A stretch of DNA of 64,000 nt from Adiantum capillus-veneris (GCA_014529385.2 CM043954.1:3163501-3227500), one strand, 5' to 3'. Shown: positions 22,947-32,524, counted from the first letter of the stretch. Numbers and translations: made by a program. Notes: generated by a model from the sequence alone, not told the origin.

Positions 22947-24022
22947 TGTCACGTGACACATCCAACCCTATGTGTCCGTGGACAAGCTACAGCATGATCA
23001 GGGTTCAGTCAGTCCAGTCAGTCTAGATTAGAAGTGATCTGGCACTTTTGTGAGTCTATTCGTAGACCGTGCATGCCCAGTCGCTTAGCATAGATGCATA
23101 TCCTCTGGTTGCACACATCATGATTATCAATATTCCCTTCAAAATCCATTAAATTCAGTCAGGGGAATTTTCTAGTGCATTTAGCCTATTTTCCCTATTT
23201 TCGGTATTTTTGACTTATTATTTTTAAGTGACTTTCCAACAAAAGTAGGTAGGGCAAATTTGCTAAGAAAATATATAAGCAAACCCAAGTTAGCACTTTC
23301 TGGTAGAAGAGGCAGCAGGAGCACATGCTCAACAGGCACCTTCTCAGCAGTACCCCAGCAGGAACCCCTAGCGTTTTTTATCCCCATCCTCGCCACACAT
23401 CAGCCTCAGCGTTTTCAGCTTGGATCATCGCCAATAGTCCCCCAAGCCTGGCGTTTTCAGCCATGATCGCCAGCAGCAGCAGACCCAGAACAGCCTAGCG
23501 TTTTTGCTAGCGACAGCAGGCTGCCCAGCGTTTTTGGTTTTCAGCCTTGATGCAGTAGAACAGCAACGTTTTCAGCATTAGACACAGTAGCAGATTTAAC
23601 CCTTGAAGCATTGCAGAAGACCCCCATTTTCAGCCATCGAAACGCAGCCAAAACCGTCATTTTTAGCCACCGAAACAACCCCAAAATTCAGCACTAGAAA
23701 GACCACAGATTTCAGCCCTAAAGACGTCGTCGTCATCATCGTCGTCGTCATTGGCATAGTCCCAAGTTGCATCAGTCCATTGCATACGCATTGTACCACT
23801 TTGTGCAATCAATAGTAGACCACTCTCGCCGACGAGAGTGGGGCCTTCGGAGGAGGGTTTTACAACGTCTCCGGTGTCGTATCTCTCTTCTCTCTCTATC
23901 TCTCAGTCTCATACACTCGCACGCACAGTCACTTTGTTTGTGATCATAGCACTTTCCATTAAGAACGGAAGGCTCTACCTTCCATAAGAACTAAAAGGAA
24001 CCCTTGAGCACAGTTCGGAGCC
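22947..24022 (+). repeat. 5' LTR of element C, 3' end deleted
   Basis: Starts TGTCACGTGACACATCC. TATA box tatataa at 23272-23278, agcgttttt words at 23,355-23,540, and a 9-bp-stem hairpin at 23820-23841. It lacks the terminal ...ctgcacctaaca and passes into Gag coding sequence at about 24,022. Confidence 0.9.
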
Positions 24023-24931
24023 TTGCTTTCGAACGCGAGCGCGATGAAAGAAATGACCGAAAAGCAGAAAGGGAGGCCGAGCGTGCCGCTCAAAGAGAGC
24101 TACGCACTCAAGAATTGCTTCGACAAGTGCTAGCCTCGAAGACCGAACCACCCAAAGATCGTGGGAGTTCTTCAAGTGGTGCAAGCCACGATGCGGATTC
24201 TAACCATCCAATCACAGAGAAGTTGATTTGCAGTAAGTATGACGGTAAGATGGATGCTACGGTTATTCATTCTTGGTTGCATCAATTTAATGCTTATTTT
24301 GCGACAACTAAGAAGACAAGAAATAGCAAGGTTTTGACGGCAGCTATGTACCTTGCCGGTGATGCCATTAATTGGTACCACGCATGGCAAGAGGCACAGC
24401 TAGCCGCGCACCTAGAGGAAGCCGACGGATTCACGGCCCTTTCCTTTGATTGGGCTGATTTCCAAGACAAGCTCAAGGCGCGGTTTATGCCACCTCAGTA
24501 CCTTTGCACGATTGAAGGACGATTGGCGTGCTCTCAAGCAAAATGGTATGCCGGTTATGTCTTTTTCTAATCGTGTTTTGCAGTTAGGTACCCAATTACG
24601 CAAGTCGGATGATGAACGCAAAGAGACATTCCTTTTTGGATCGGACGAGTATATCAAGTACGATGTCGAGGTGCTTGATCCAATCGATCTCAACAAGGCA
24701 GTAGCGATTGCTCTCGCACAGGAGATGAAGCACAACAAGGGAAAGCCTAAGGAGAACAAGACTTCCACAAGTACCTCGCAGACTTCTCAGAACCCTCAGA
24801 ACGGTAAGAATGGTAACTCTTCTAACCAATCTTCCAACAGTCTCTCAGAAAAGAATTCTACCAATGAATCTAAGGGTAAGGCTAACACAATTGCTAAACC
24901 TAAGCTTACTCCATATGAAAAGGTAGCATAA
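24022..24931 (+). pseudogene. Element C: Gag core
   Basis: From 24,022 the frame encodes a charged coiled-coil end (EREAERAAQRELRTQELL), SSSSGASHDADSNHPITEK, then the retrotrans_gag core KYDGKMDATVIHSWLHQFNA, YLAGDAINWYHAWQEAQL and WADFQDKLKARFMPPQYL. A frameshift near 24,505 moves the rest (RLKDDWRALKQNGMPVM, KSDDERKETFLF, DPIDLNKAVAIALAQ) to the next frame. It then runs through an Asn/Ser-rich linker to TAA at 24929-24931, where CAA to TAA is likely. Capsid-forming function inferred from the family. Confidence 0.8.
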
Positions 24932-25636
24932 GGAATTGTAGGAGGATACATCACGTCGGAAGAGCAAAGCACTTATTCTAAGGAAGGTTGTTGTTTTCAT
25001 TGTCACATTAAGGGTCACATAAAACAAACATGTTCTAAGCTTGAATCGAATGAATCTAAAGAATCCATAGAACCCACTTCCTCTGTCAATGCAATGAATG
25101 ATAACACGAGTTTGCCCCACGTTTCTCCTGACCCTCCCATTGATGATTCTCTCATTAAATGTTATGGTCGTACGTCGGGGCAGCGTTTTGTCATATTGTT
25201 TGACCCAGGTAGTATGCATGATGTGATCAGTTCCTCTCTTGTTGAGAGAGCCCGCCTTGAAGTTAGTCCGAGATCTCCTATCGAGGTCTCTAGCTTTCGT
25301 CCCGATATGGACGCTCTCATCACGGAAGAGTGCCTTGATGTGTTGTTTGCAATTCAACAGACTGCCTTCACTAGAAGATTTGTTGTTTCTCCTCTCTCAG
25401 GATGTGATATGATTTTGGACATTCGATGGTTTCGTGATAATGACGCTCTCATGAATTTTTCGGCTAACACTATAACTCTCAATGCCGACGGTGATTCTTC
25501 TATTGTCATTCGTGGAGAGGACATTGCTCATTCTCCATCTCTCATTGCTAATATACAGGACAAGATTGAAAGGATTCATGAGAAGGAGACTCTCTCAGTC
25601 TCTTCTTCTCCACAGCATGACACAGGATTTGCATGA
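24932..25636 (+). pseudogene. Element C: zinc knuckle and retropepsin-like protease
   Basis: Continues in the frame of the upstream Gag after its TAA. Knuckle: CFHCHIKGHIKQTC. Protease: FVILFDPGSMHDVISSSLVE, in which the normally invariant D-S/T-G reads D-P-G, then LDVLFAIQQTAFTRRFVVSP, GCDMILDIRWF and NADGDSSIVIRGED. The frame ends at 25636 because a 2-bp deletion relative to copies B and H (in the catgacacacag segment) shifts the Asp/His repeat out of frame. Probably an inactive protease. Confidence 0.8.
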
Positions 25637-26579
25637 TTGTGTGAAGCATGATGATGATTTGATTGACAATGATAAGCATGATGATTTGAATGACAAGCAT
25701 GATGATTTGGATGACAAAGATAAGCATGATGATTTGAATGATATTGCTAAGCATGATGATTTGGATGACAATGACAAGCATGATGATTTGCATGATCAAG
25801 ATGTGATTTCTCACGAGCATGATGAGTTGCATGAAGATGATGTGATTGTTCACAAGGATGATGTGTTAGTGGATGCTTTTCCTAGCGAAGCTAACCTCGT
25901 TGTAGATGCGATCATTCAGGAAGATGCGATCTTGGCTCTCGAGCCTAGGTCCAACGAACCCTCACAGGAAGTATTATGTGTTCGCATGATTGATACGCAC
26001 GCATTGTTCGAACGTTTCATTCGTGATCGTTTCCTTTATTTTCGTCAGCATCGTTATGTGATCCCTTTTCCTAGGCATGACATATTGTATGTTGAGCACG
26101 TTTCACTCATGAATGAGCACGGATGTATGCGGATTATTCATGAAAAGCTGAAAAGTATGCATTCAAGGAAGTCACATTCCATGTCTCTTCCTTGGCATGA
26201 CACAGTTGTAAAAAGAGCACATGAAAGTATAAGCACCAAGCATGTGCATTTCCGTTGGGAATTGCTACAGTTGATTGCTTTAGATCAAAAGAATGATAAG
26301 ATTCGATCTCATTGTTTGCGTCTATGTGGTGAACGCTTTAACACTCCTTCTATTTGTTCATCTACATTGCATGCACAGTCTTTGAGAAAGACAAGATTTT
26401 TTCCCTTCACTTTACATGGAATAGGTATGTTCATGGTTTTGTGTTGGAAATGGTTTCAGGAATTTTCAGCCATGGAGATTCTTGAAGAAGAAGAAAGCAT
26501 GACTCTAGACGAAGTTGAAGCATCGAAGGAGCCACAAAAGACTTTGTGTCGCTTTCGGCGCGGCCGAAAGAAGCAATAG
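25617..26579 (+). pseudogene. Element C: Asp/His repeat and unknown C-terminal domain (best copy)
   Basis: Open from about 25,617 to TAG at 26577-26579, about 320 codons without a stop, reached by frameshift from the protease frame. Residues 1-85 are an Asp/His-rich tandem repeat built on KHDDLNDND-like 9-residue units (27-bp DNA repeat), with more units than in B, H, A or D. Next comes DDVLVDAFPSEANLVVDAI, then the unknown domain (about 25,965-26,579). Motifs: EVLCVRMIDTHALFERFIRD, YVIPFPRHDILYVEHVSLMN, CLRLCGERFNTPSICSSTLH and a basic C-terminus CRFRRGRKKQ. No signal peptide and no convincing membrane helix. The basic tail suggests nucleic-acid or nuclear association, but that is only inference. 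No known domain recognised. Confidence 0.75.
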
Positions 26580-26665
26580 TCCCTTCCAGGATTCCGGATG
26601 CTATTGGCGATCTCCCTCGACGCCATACAGTTCGGTACTAGTACCTCACTTTGAAAAGGAGGGGA

Positions 26666-27769
26666 TGTCACGTGACACATCTAACCCTATGTGTCCGTGG
26701 ACAAGCTACAATATGATCGGGGTTCAGTCAGTCCAGTCAGTCTAGATTAGAAGTGATATGGCACTTTTGTGAGTCTATTCGTAGACCGTGCATGCCCAGT
26801 CGCTTAGCAAAGATGCATATCCTCTGGTTGCACATATCATGATCATCAGTATTCCCTTCAGAATCCATCAGATTCAGTCAGGGGAATTTTCCAGTGCATT
26901 TAGCCTATTTTTCCTATTTTTGGTATTTTTGACTTATTATTTTTAAGTGACTTTCCAACAAAAGTAGGTAGGGCAAATTTGCTAAGAAAATATATAAGCA
27001 AACCCAAGTTAGCACTTTCTGGCAGAAGAGGTAGCAGGAGCACATGCTCAACAGGCACCTTCTCAGCAGTACCTCAGCATGAACTCCTAGCGTTTTTGAT
27101 CCCCATCCTCGCCGCACATCAGCCTCAATGTTTTCAGCTTGGATCATCGCCAATAGTCCCCCAAGCTTGGCGTTTTTAGCCATGATCGCCAGCAGCAGAC
27201 CCAGAACAGGCTAGCGTTTTTGCTAGCGACAGCAGGCTGCCCAGCGTTTTTTGGTTTTCAGCCTAGATGCAGCAGGACACAGTACCAGATTTAACCCATG
27301 AAGCATTGCAGAAGGCCCCCATTTTCAGCCATCGAAACGCAGCCAAAACAATCATTTTCAGCCACCGAAACAGCCCCGAAATTCAGTAGTAGAAAGACCA
27401 CAGATTTCAGCCCTAAAGTCGTCGTCGTCATCACCGTCGTCGTCATCGGCATAGTCCCAAGTTGCATCAGTCCATTGCATACGCATTGTACCACTTTCTG
27501 CAATCAATAGTAGACCACTCTCGCCGACGAGAGTGGGGCTTTCAGAGGAGGGTTTTACAACGTCTCTGGTGTCGTATCTCTCTTCTCTCTCTATCTCTCA
27601 GTCTCATATACTCGCACGCACAGTGTCCATTCTTTTTGTTTATGATCATAGCACTTTCCATTAAGAACGGAAGGCTCTACCTTCCATAAGAACTAAAAGG
27701 AACCCTTGAGCACAGTTCGGAGCACTCATCTTGAGCAAAGCGCAAACAATCATTCCGCTGCACCTAACA
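26666..27769 (+). repeat. 3' LTR of element C
   Basis: TGTCACGTGACACATC to GCACCTAACA, 1,104 bp, directly after the polypurine tract at 26653-26665. Full length, so it shows what the 5' copy lost. Confidence 0.93.
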
Positions 27770-28030
27770 CACTTATCAATAATAAGTGAAAAATGGATAG
27801 AATAGGGAAAATGGGTTGTGTGCATTGTAAACTGCTCATGATGGGTACTGACTGTCATGCTGATGATCATGGTGTCTGCAACCAGAGGATATGCAACTAC
27901 TCTGAGTGCTTGGACATGCACGGTCCTCGCACAGGCTCACAAAGGTGCTATAACACTTCCTAAGCTGACTTGAACCGTGGACCTAAAGTAGCTTGTCCAC
28001 ATGCACATAGGGTTAGATGTGCACGTGACA

Positions 28031-29201
28031 TTTCCTTTAGTTCCCGCGCCGGATTTCAACTTCCCCCGAGAGATGTTATCTTTGTCAAATTCTCCGCGAG
28101 AACCCATGTATAATGCAGGGTTCTTTATGGCTTATGCCCTGTAAGACAAAGCGATGAAGACGGGAGTGCGCCCGATGCGCGATTGACGAAGGGTGGGAGT
28201 AGTTGATAAGTCCGGGGTCGGGAAACGAAGATTCTTTCACACAAACCCGCGTGTGCTGCAAAAAGGATCGGATCCTCTTTAGAAGAAGGATCTTTTTGAG
28301 CTAAGATACCACTGTACTAGACAATACAGATCAGCTCCAGTCAGGGGCGCCCTCCCTTTTGGGACCCTAGGGGACAGCTCCTTTGACCATCGCCAGAGGA
28401 CAGGAGGGGGGCAGCCCAGTGTTTTTGGGCAGCCCTCTTCTCCTCAGCGTTTTCTGGGCAGCCGGCAGCCAGCATGCCAGCGGTTTAGTTGGTAGCACCT
28501 GGCATTTTTTGACCCGTGCAGAGGATATCATCTGCACGACGATCCAGGCCCAAGAGAGCAGACAGATAGTCAGTCATCTAGAGGGTGGCTGTGCAGTGGC
28601 CAGCCTTGAGGGTTGCCGATCCTCTCTCCAGATCTGGGTTGGTGCCAGGAGGTGGATCTGTGTTGAGGTTTTCAGCCCATGTGGAGACTGTCGATGGTCT
28701 CGTTTGCAGGAGCAATGTGCAGTGTCAATAGCAGTTGCGGCTGTGTGTACCTCAGGTCTATCCATTTGGCATGATAGTTCTATGCGGGACCACCCTTGGT
28801 CACTTGTATGAGCAGCTTGTTATCATCGTGGATAGCCTTTCCCAGGTCTCTCTCTTTCTCTTTCTCTCTCTCTCTCTCATTCTCAGATGTCATGTCTCTC
28901 TCTACCTCAGTAATCTCTCTTCTCCATAGGTGTGCCTTCTTCATGTGTTTGGCAGTGCAGGTGTTCTAGATCGGAGTCGAGGTGTCCGCTGGATCAAGAG
29001 CCAGTTCTTGTCTTCATTGCATCTTCCGCTGCTACCTTTGACATATTGATCTCCTCTATATAAATAGAGTCAGTTTCTAGTGTAAATGTATAGCGCATAT
29101 GTGTCCTCCCTCTTGACATCTGGGCTGTTCTGAACTGAAAGGAGACGGCAAGTGTCAAGAGAGCATGATCCGTCCACTGGTCTGGGTCCTATTGTGAAAT
29201 C
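28031..29201. other. Unassigned intergenic or intronic stretch
   Basis: No coding sequence recognised. 28,031-28,330 is unlike the neighbouring LTRs. 28,390-28,520 again contains the words gtgtttttggg, cagcgttttctggg and cagcggttt typical of the LTRs in this window, so it may be an old LTR. A CT-rich run lies at 28,845-28,880. ctctatataaatagag (29052-29067) is a palindromic TATA-like site, with no gene start I can tie to it. Confidence 0.4.
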
Positions 29202-29439
29202 CTAAATGTCGGGGATGAAGTGCGGCGGTGCCACGACATAGACCACCGTGTTGGCCCCATGCTTGTGTGGAAAGCATGTGAAACCGGCCGCTCTAGGAAA
29301 ATGCTGTAGTCCATTAAGTATGGCCAGACCACGTGTAGTCGCCATCTCCACGAGATGTCTCCCATACTCTATCTGCTCTCTGTCCTGTGAATGTCTTTCA
29401 AGCCCCAAGTCTCCTACATCCAACTCTCTAAGCATCTGA
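29202..29439 (-). pseudogene. LINE-type endonuclease scrap
   Basis: Minus-strand frame with EYGRHLVEMATTRGLAILNG and GFTCFPHKHGANTVVYVVAPP. This has the spacing of the C-terminal part of the EEP endonuclease of plant LINEs (G-R-x-L-x-E ... L-x-I-L-N-G ... F-T ... V-x-D-Y-V), although the usual Asp before YV is replaced by Val-Val. Short and isolated, with a (TC)n tract just upstream on the same strand. Confidence 0.45.
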
Positions 29440-29690
29440 GAGAGAGAGAGAGAGAGAGAGAGATGAATGAAATGAAATGTTATATTAAACGTCTTCAAAG
29501 GCCAAGGCCCAAAATGACCTATGAGACCAAACTGATACAATCCTGGTGGATCTAATACAATGTCTGGGTACAAAATAAAATGAAGTAAAACAAAAGTTAA
29601 AATGAACAAAAGTAAAACAAAAATTAAAATGAACATCAGTGTTAGAGGATGTCCGACACCAAGCGCTGTTCGAGGATGTATTGCATTGGT
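29438..29690 (-). repeat. (GA)n-flanked repeat module
   Basis: (ga)n at 29438-29463, then atgaatgaaatgaaatgttatattaa and ggcccaaaatgacctatgagaccaa. The same order (GA run, atgaaatgaaat, ttatattaa..cttcaaa, ggccaaaatgacctatgagacca, tgtctgggtacaaaa) recurs at 58013-58190. Likely the 3' end of a retroposon read on the minus strand. Confidence 0.55.
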
Positions 29691-30180
29691 CACTGTAGAA
29701 TATCGTCAATCTTTGCATTGGTAAATAGTCGTATTGGACATCTCCCATGCCGTGCTAGAATAGTCCTGATCCTCTGATGGAGTCTCCGTCGATGTCGTGG
29801 TGGTCCTCGTAGAGTGGGCGTCTAGCTCTCCCAAGCTCCATGACTTATGTGTTTCCATTTGTATGTGCTCCAACTAGTTAACGCAACTCTCAGCATGGTT
29901 CTGGATTAATTTGTGTATATTTATGGGTGAGCTTGGGCATGGTCTTGGAGTGATCTTGGTCTACCTATGATACTATGCAGAGTTTGCGTCCAAGTGACAT
30001 CTTCCGAAACGAAGAATTTCAAATGTCCAAGTTTTCACCTAATATCTCTGACGTTTCCTTTTCTTTTCTAACTTGTGCCTAGCCAAAGATAAAACACCAA
30101 ATTCTCCTATTTAGAGCTTTGTACAGACACAATTTTTTCTTGTGACATACATCATGCTTTTTGTCTGCCTTGCGGAGCAG

Positions 30181-30843
30181 TGACCTTGATTGGGACTTTT
30201 TCTGGTCAGACGTCACCTGGATGCACGACTATTTTGACCATGTACATTTAGCAGATCATCAGGTCCACATTATTCTTACGTGCCTAACTCACTGCTATGA
30301 TTGCTTGCCCTTTTTTCTGTGATGTTCAAAGTCGAACTTTTGATGCTGGAAACTTTTCAATAGGGATTTCTTTCAAGCATGCTATAATATATTTGTAGAT
30401 AACTGGTAGCTTATGCATCAATCGTGGTTTAAAGGAATGAGGATGTGATTTGGAGTTCTTGCAGAGGATAAATCACTTTCGTAATTACTACGAGGTCTGT
30501 TCCTTGCCTGAATTTCTCTCCCTTCTGAGGGATTAAAGAGAATGTATAAATTCAGCTTGTTGAACCACATCAAGCTTTTTGTCATAGGGTCAAACTTTCT
30601 TTTCTGTTTATCTTACAGCTTACGCGGAAGGATTTGCTTATAAAGAACCTGAAACGCATGAAGAAGAACCTTGAGAGGGAAAACAAATTATTGGAGGCTT
30701 CTATGTGAGTGTATCATTCGTTTCTGAATTATCTTTGAACTACTTCTAAATTAGCGCATCTCTGCAGGTATAACTTCTTTCCTCCTACGTATGCTTTGCC
30801 AGCAGAGTATGGTCTATTTGTGGAAGAATTCAAAAAGAATCCC
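30181..30843 (+). CDS. TTLL9: Tubulin polyglutamylase TTLL9-like, 5' exon block (partial gene)
   Basis: Four exons with GT-AG borders in one frame: 30181-30262 (DLDWDFFWSDVTWMHDYFD), 30465-30494 (RINHFRNYYE), 30618-30703 (LTRKDLLIKNLKRMKKNLER) and 30768-30843 (PAEYGLFVEEFKKNP). Phases agree across every junction; the Met between exons three and four is split at/g. These match the N-terminal half of the tubulin-tyrosine-ligase-like family: the D-W-D-F-x-W-x-D segment, the N-H-F-x-N-x-YELTRKD motif and the substrate-side lid before the ATP-grasp core. The gene continues at 56103 after a 25.3-kb intron. Upstream exons (start codon, the usual R-x-K ... RGW segment) were not found between 28,031 and 30,180 and may lie to the left of the window. 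Confidence 0.9.
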
Positions 30844-31328
30844 GTATGTGACTTGTAGTAGTAATTATTTATGGTGATTGTGTGCTCTTGTATTGTAAGT
30901 GTACAAATTAAGGCTTCAATACAAAACAACAACAACCAACATCGCAATTTTCTCAATAAAAATAATATGATAGCATGCCTGCAGCGTGACATGCATAAAA
31001 GGGGTTTTTTTTGTTTTTTGCCATTTTTGGTTTTTTGGTGCCTTTTTTTGGGGGTAGTGGCTATTGAGAAGTCACTTGTGGATGACCATATTATGGTAAC
31101 ATAGAGTAGTGGCTTCATTTAAAGTGTTGGTGAGCCCAATCAATAGAGGCAAGCATGGTAGTGCCTGTCCTTTTTTGGTGTGATAACTGGTAAAAGCTTG
31201 GATGTAAGCTTAAAGTTCAGCTCTTTTTCTTTTTTTTTGGGGGGGGGATTGATATAGTACTATGCCCTCCAATCTGAAGGAATGAAGAGAGGAGAACAAA
31301 TAGAGGAGACAAACATTCACACACACAC

Positions 31329-31330
<2 letters not shown>

Positions 31331-31395
<65 letters not shown>

Positions 31396-31423
31396 TGAAA
31401 TGAAATAATAGAGTAATCCTAAC
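31331..31423 (-). repeat. (GA)n with atgaaatgaaat tail
   Basis: (ag)n at 31331-31391 followed by aaaaatgaaatgaaataatagag. Shares only the GA run and the atgaaatgaaat words with the modules at 29438 and 58013. It abuts the broken left end of element F. Confidence 0.6.
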
Positions 31424-31481
31424 CGCCAGCAACTTATGGGACTGGTTGAGGGGCCTAAACCCCTAAAATAAGGGAGAAGAT

Positions 31482-31781
31482 TGTTAGACTTACACCGCTC
31501 TGCTGCTTCACAGGTCTAGGGCATGCATGTATGGCTAGTGTGCCTCTGGGCTGGCCACCCTTTGCATATGCATTTAGAATGCATCACTGTCCGGCCGCCC
31601 ACCTTGTCGGGCGCCCTCATATTTCATTTATTTCTTGTTGGGTCGCAGGATACTTCCCCTTGGGTACCTATTTATGGGGGCAAGGGGGTACCCACTTCCA
31701 TCATTAGATCATTGTGTATTGGGTCTTCTGCTCATGGTAGTCATGGGGGGACTGATCGCCCCCTTTTCACCATCTGTGGCG

Positions 31782-31858
<77 letters not shown>

Positions 31859-31875
31859 CCACACGCGCACTCACA
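31482..31875 (+). repeat. 5' LTR of element E with (TC)n
   Basis: Includes (TC)n at 31787-31855. Ends cgcgcactcaca and is followed by the primer site. Confidence 0.9.
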
Positions 31876-32524
31876 TGGTATCAGTCACCAGCGTTGAGGG
31901 CGCACCTTCAACAACAGGTTCTCCTCTTAAGATCACAACAGCCAGCGTTTTTGGAGAATCCTCATCGATCTCAGCAACCAAGGCTAGCGCTAGCAGTTCT
32001 GCACACTTTTGTCGCGAGAACACTGCAAAACAGCCTAGCGTTTTTTGCAAACCCTAGCGTTTTTGCATCTTGTTGGCAGATCTGCTGCAATCTCACTTGG
32101 CGCCCCCTCTCTGCAACAAAACGCACCAAAAATGCCCCAGATTTTCCCCGTGTTTTTTGGCCAGATTTGTGTTTTTGGATCAGCTTGCGTTTTTAGGCAC
32201 TTACTGTGTTTTTTGAAGGTGCTGCGTTTTCAGAAAATGCTAAGCCTCTTGCACACACGGGAGCGGCCAAAACCTCCAAGGGAGATTCTTCTACCGCCTG
32301 GCACCAACAGATACACTCTTTTGTCAGGTATGTAAACGACATCGGCACCATTTTTTGGCATTGATTACTTGCTGTTTTTTTTCTGTTTTCACCCCTTCGA
32401 CGACTGAGAAGTGCGAGAACCCCCTTATGTGACACTCTGCGATGCTCCCGTACCGATCAGTGACGTACAGACATGATGAATTCTCTTTCACAGCAGCGTT
32501 TTCAGCACCCTTTGCAACGATTTT

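Larger units (their letters stand above)
22947..27769 (+). mobile_element. Element C: Gag-protease plus unknown domain, inserted in the 5' LTR of A
   Basis: 4,823 bp with target duplication CACTT (22942-22946, 27770-27774). The 5' LTR is 22947-about 24022 and the 3' LTR 26666-27769. After insertion a deletion fused the 5' LTR (at ...cacagttcggag) to the middle of the Gag coiled coil, removing the LTR end, primer site, leader and Gag start. C is the only copy here that shows the full internal order Gag core, zinc knuckle, protease, Asp/His repeat and unknown domain. Confidence 0.92.
8080..28030 (-). mobile_element. Element A: Gag-protease non-autonomous LTR retrotransposon, copy 2, heavily nested
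   Basis: Minus-strand element with 3' LTR 8080-10554, internal region 10555-21996, Met primer site 21997-22008 and 5' LTR 22010-28030. Its LTRs share a subtype start (TGTCACGTGCACATCTAACC) distinct from copies B, C and H. It is interrupted by the solo LTR S1, Copia K2 (in the zinc knuckle), element B (in the Gag core) and element C (in the 5' LTR). Removing these restores a contiguous element of about 4-5 kb. No polymerase genes are its own. Confidence 0.82.
22010..28030 (-). repeat. 5' LTR of element A, split by element C
   Basis: Parts 22010-22946 and 27775-28030 rejoin when element C and one CACTT are removed. It starts TGTAAGGTGCAGCGG at the left end and finishes gatgtgcacgtgaca at 28030. 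A (ga)n run of about 40 bp (22173-22212) lies where other LTRs have only tctctctatctctcagtctc. Confidence 0.87.

Noticed and set aside
25548-25853. Minus-strand frames of Ile/Met/Gln repeats
   Set aside because: Antisense reading of the Asp/His repeat.
28031-28330. Possible organelle-derived insert
   Set aside because: Somewhat GC-rich and unlike its neighbours, but no organelle gene could be recognised.
29052-29067. Palindromic TATA-like site as a TTLL9 promoter
   Set aside because: No start codon or TTLL9 exon was found between it and 30181, and similar TATA boxes occur in LTRs here.
31523-31897. Frames with long Ser-Leu runs (also 34331-34588)
   Set aside because: Produced by (TC)n in the LTRs of element E; not genes.
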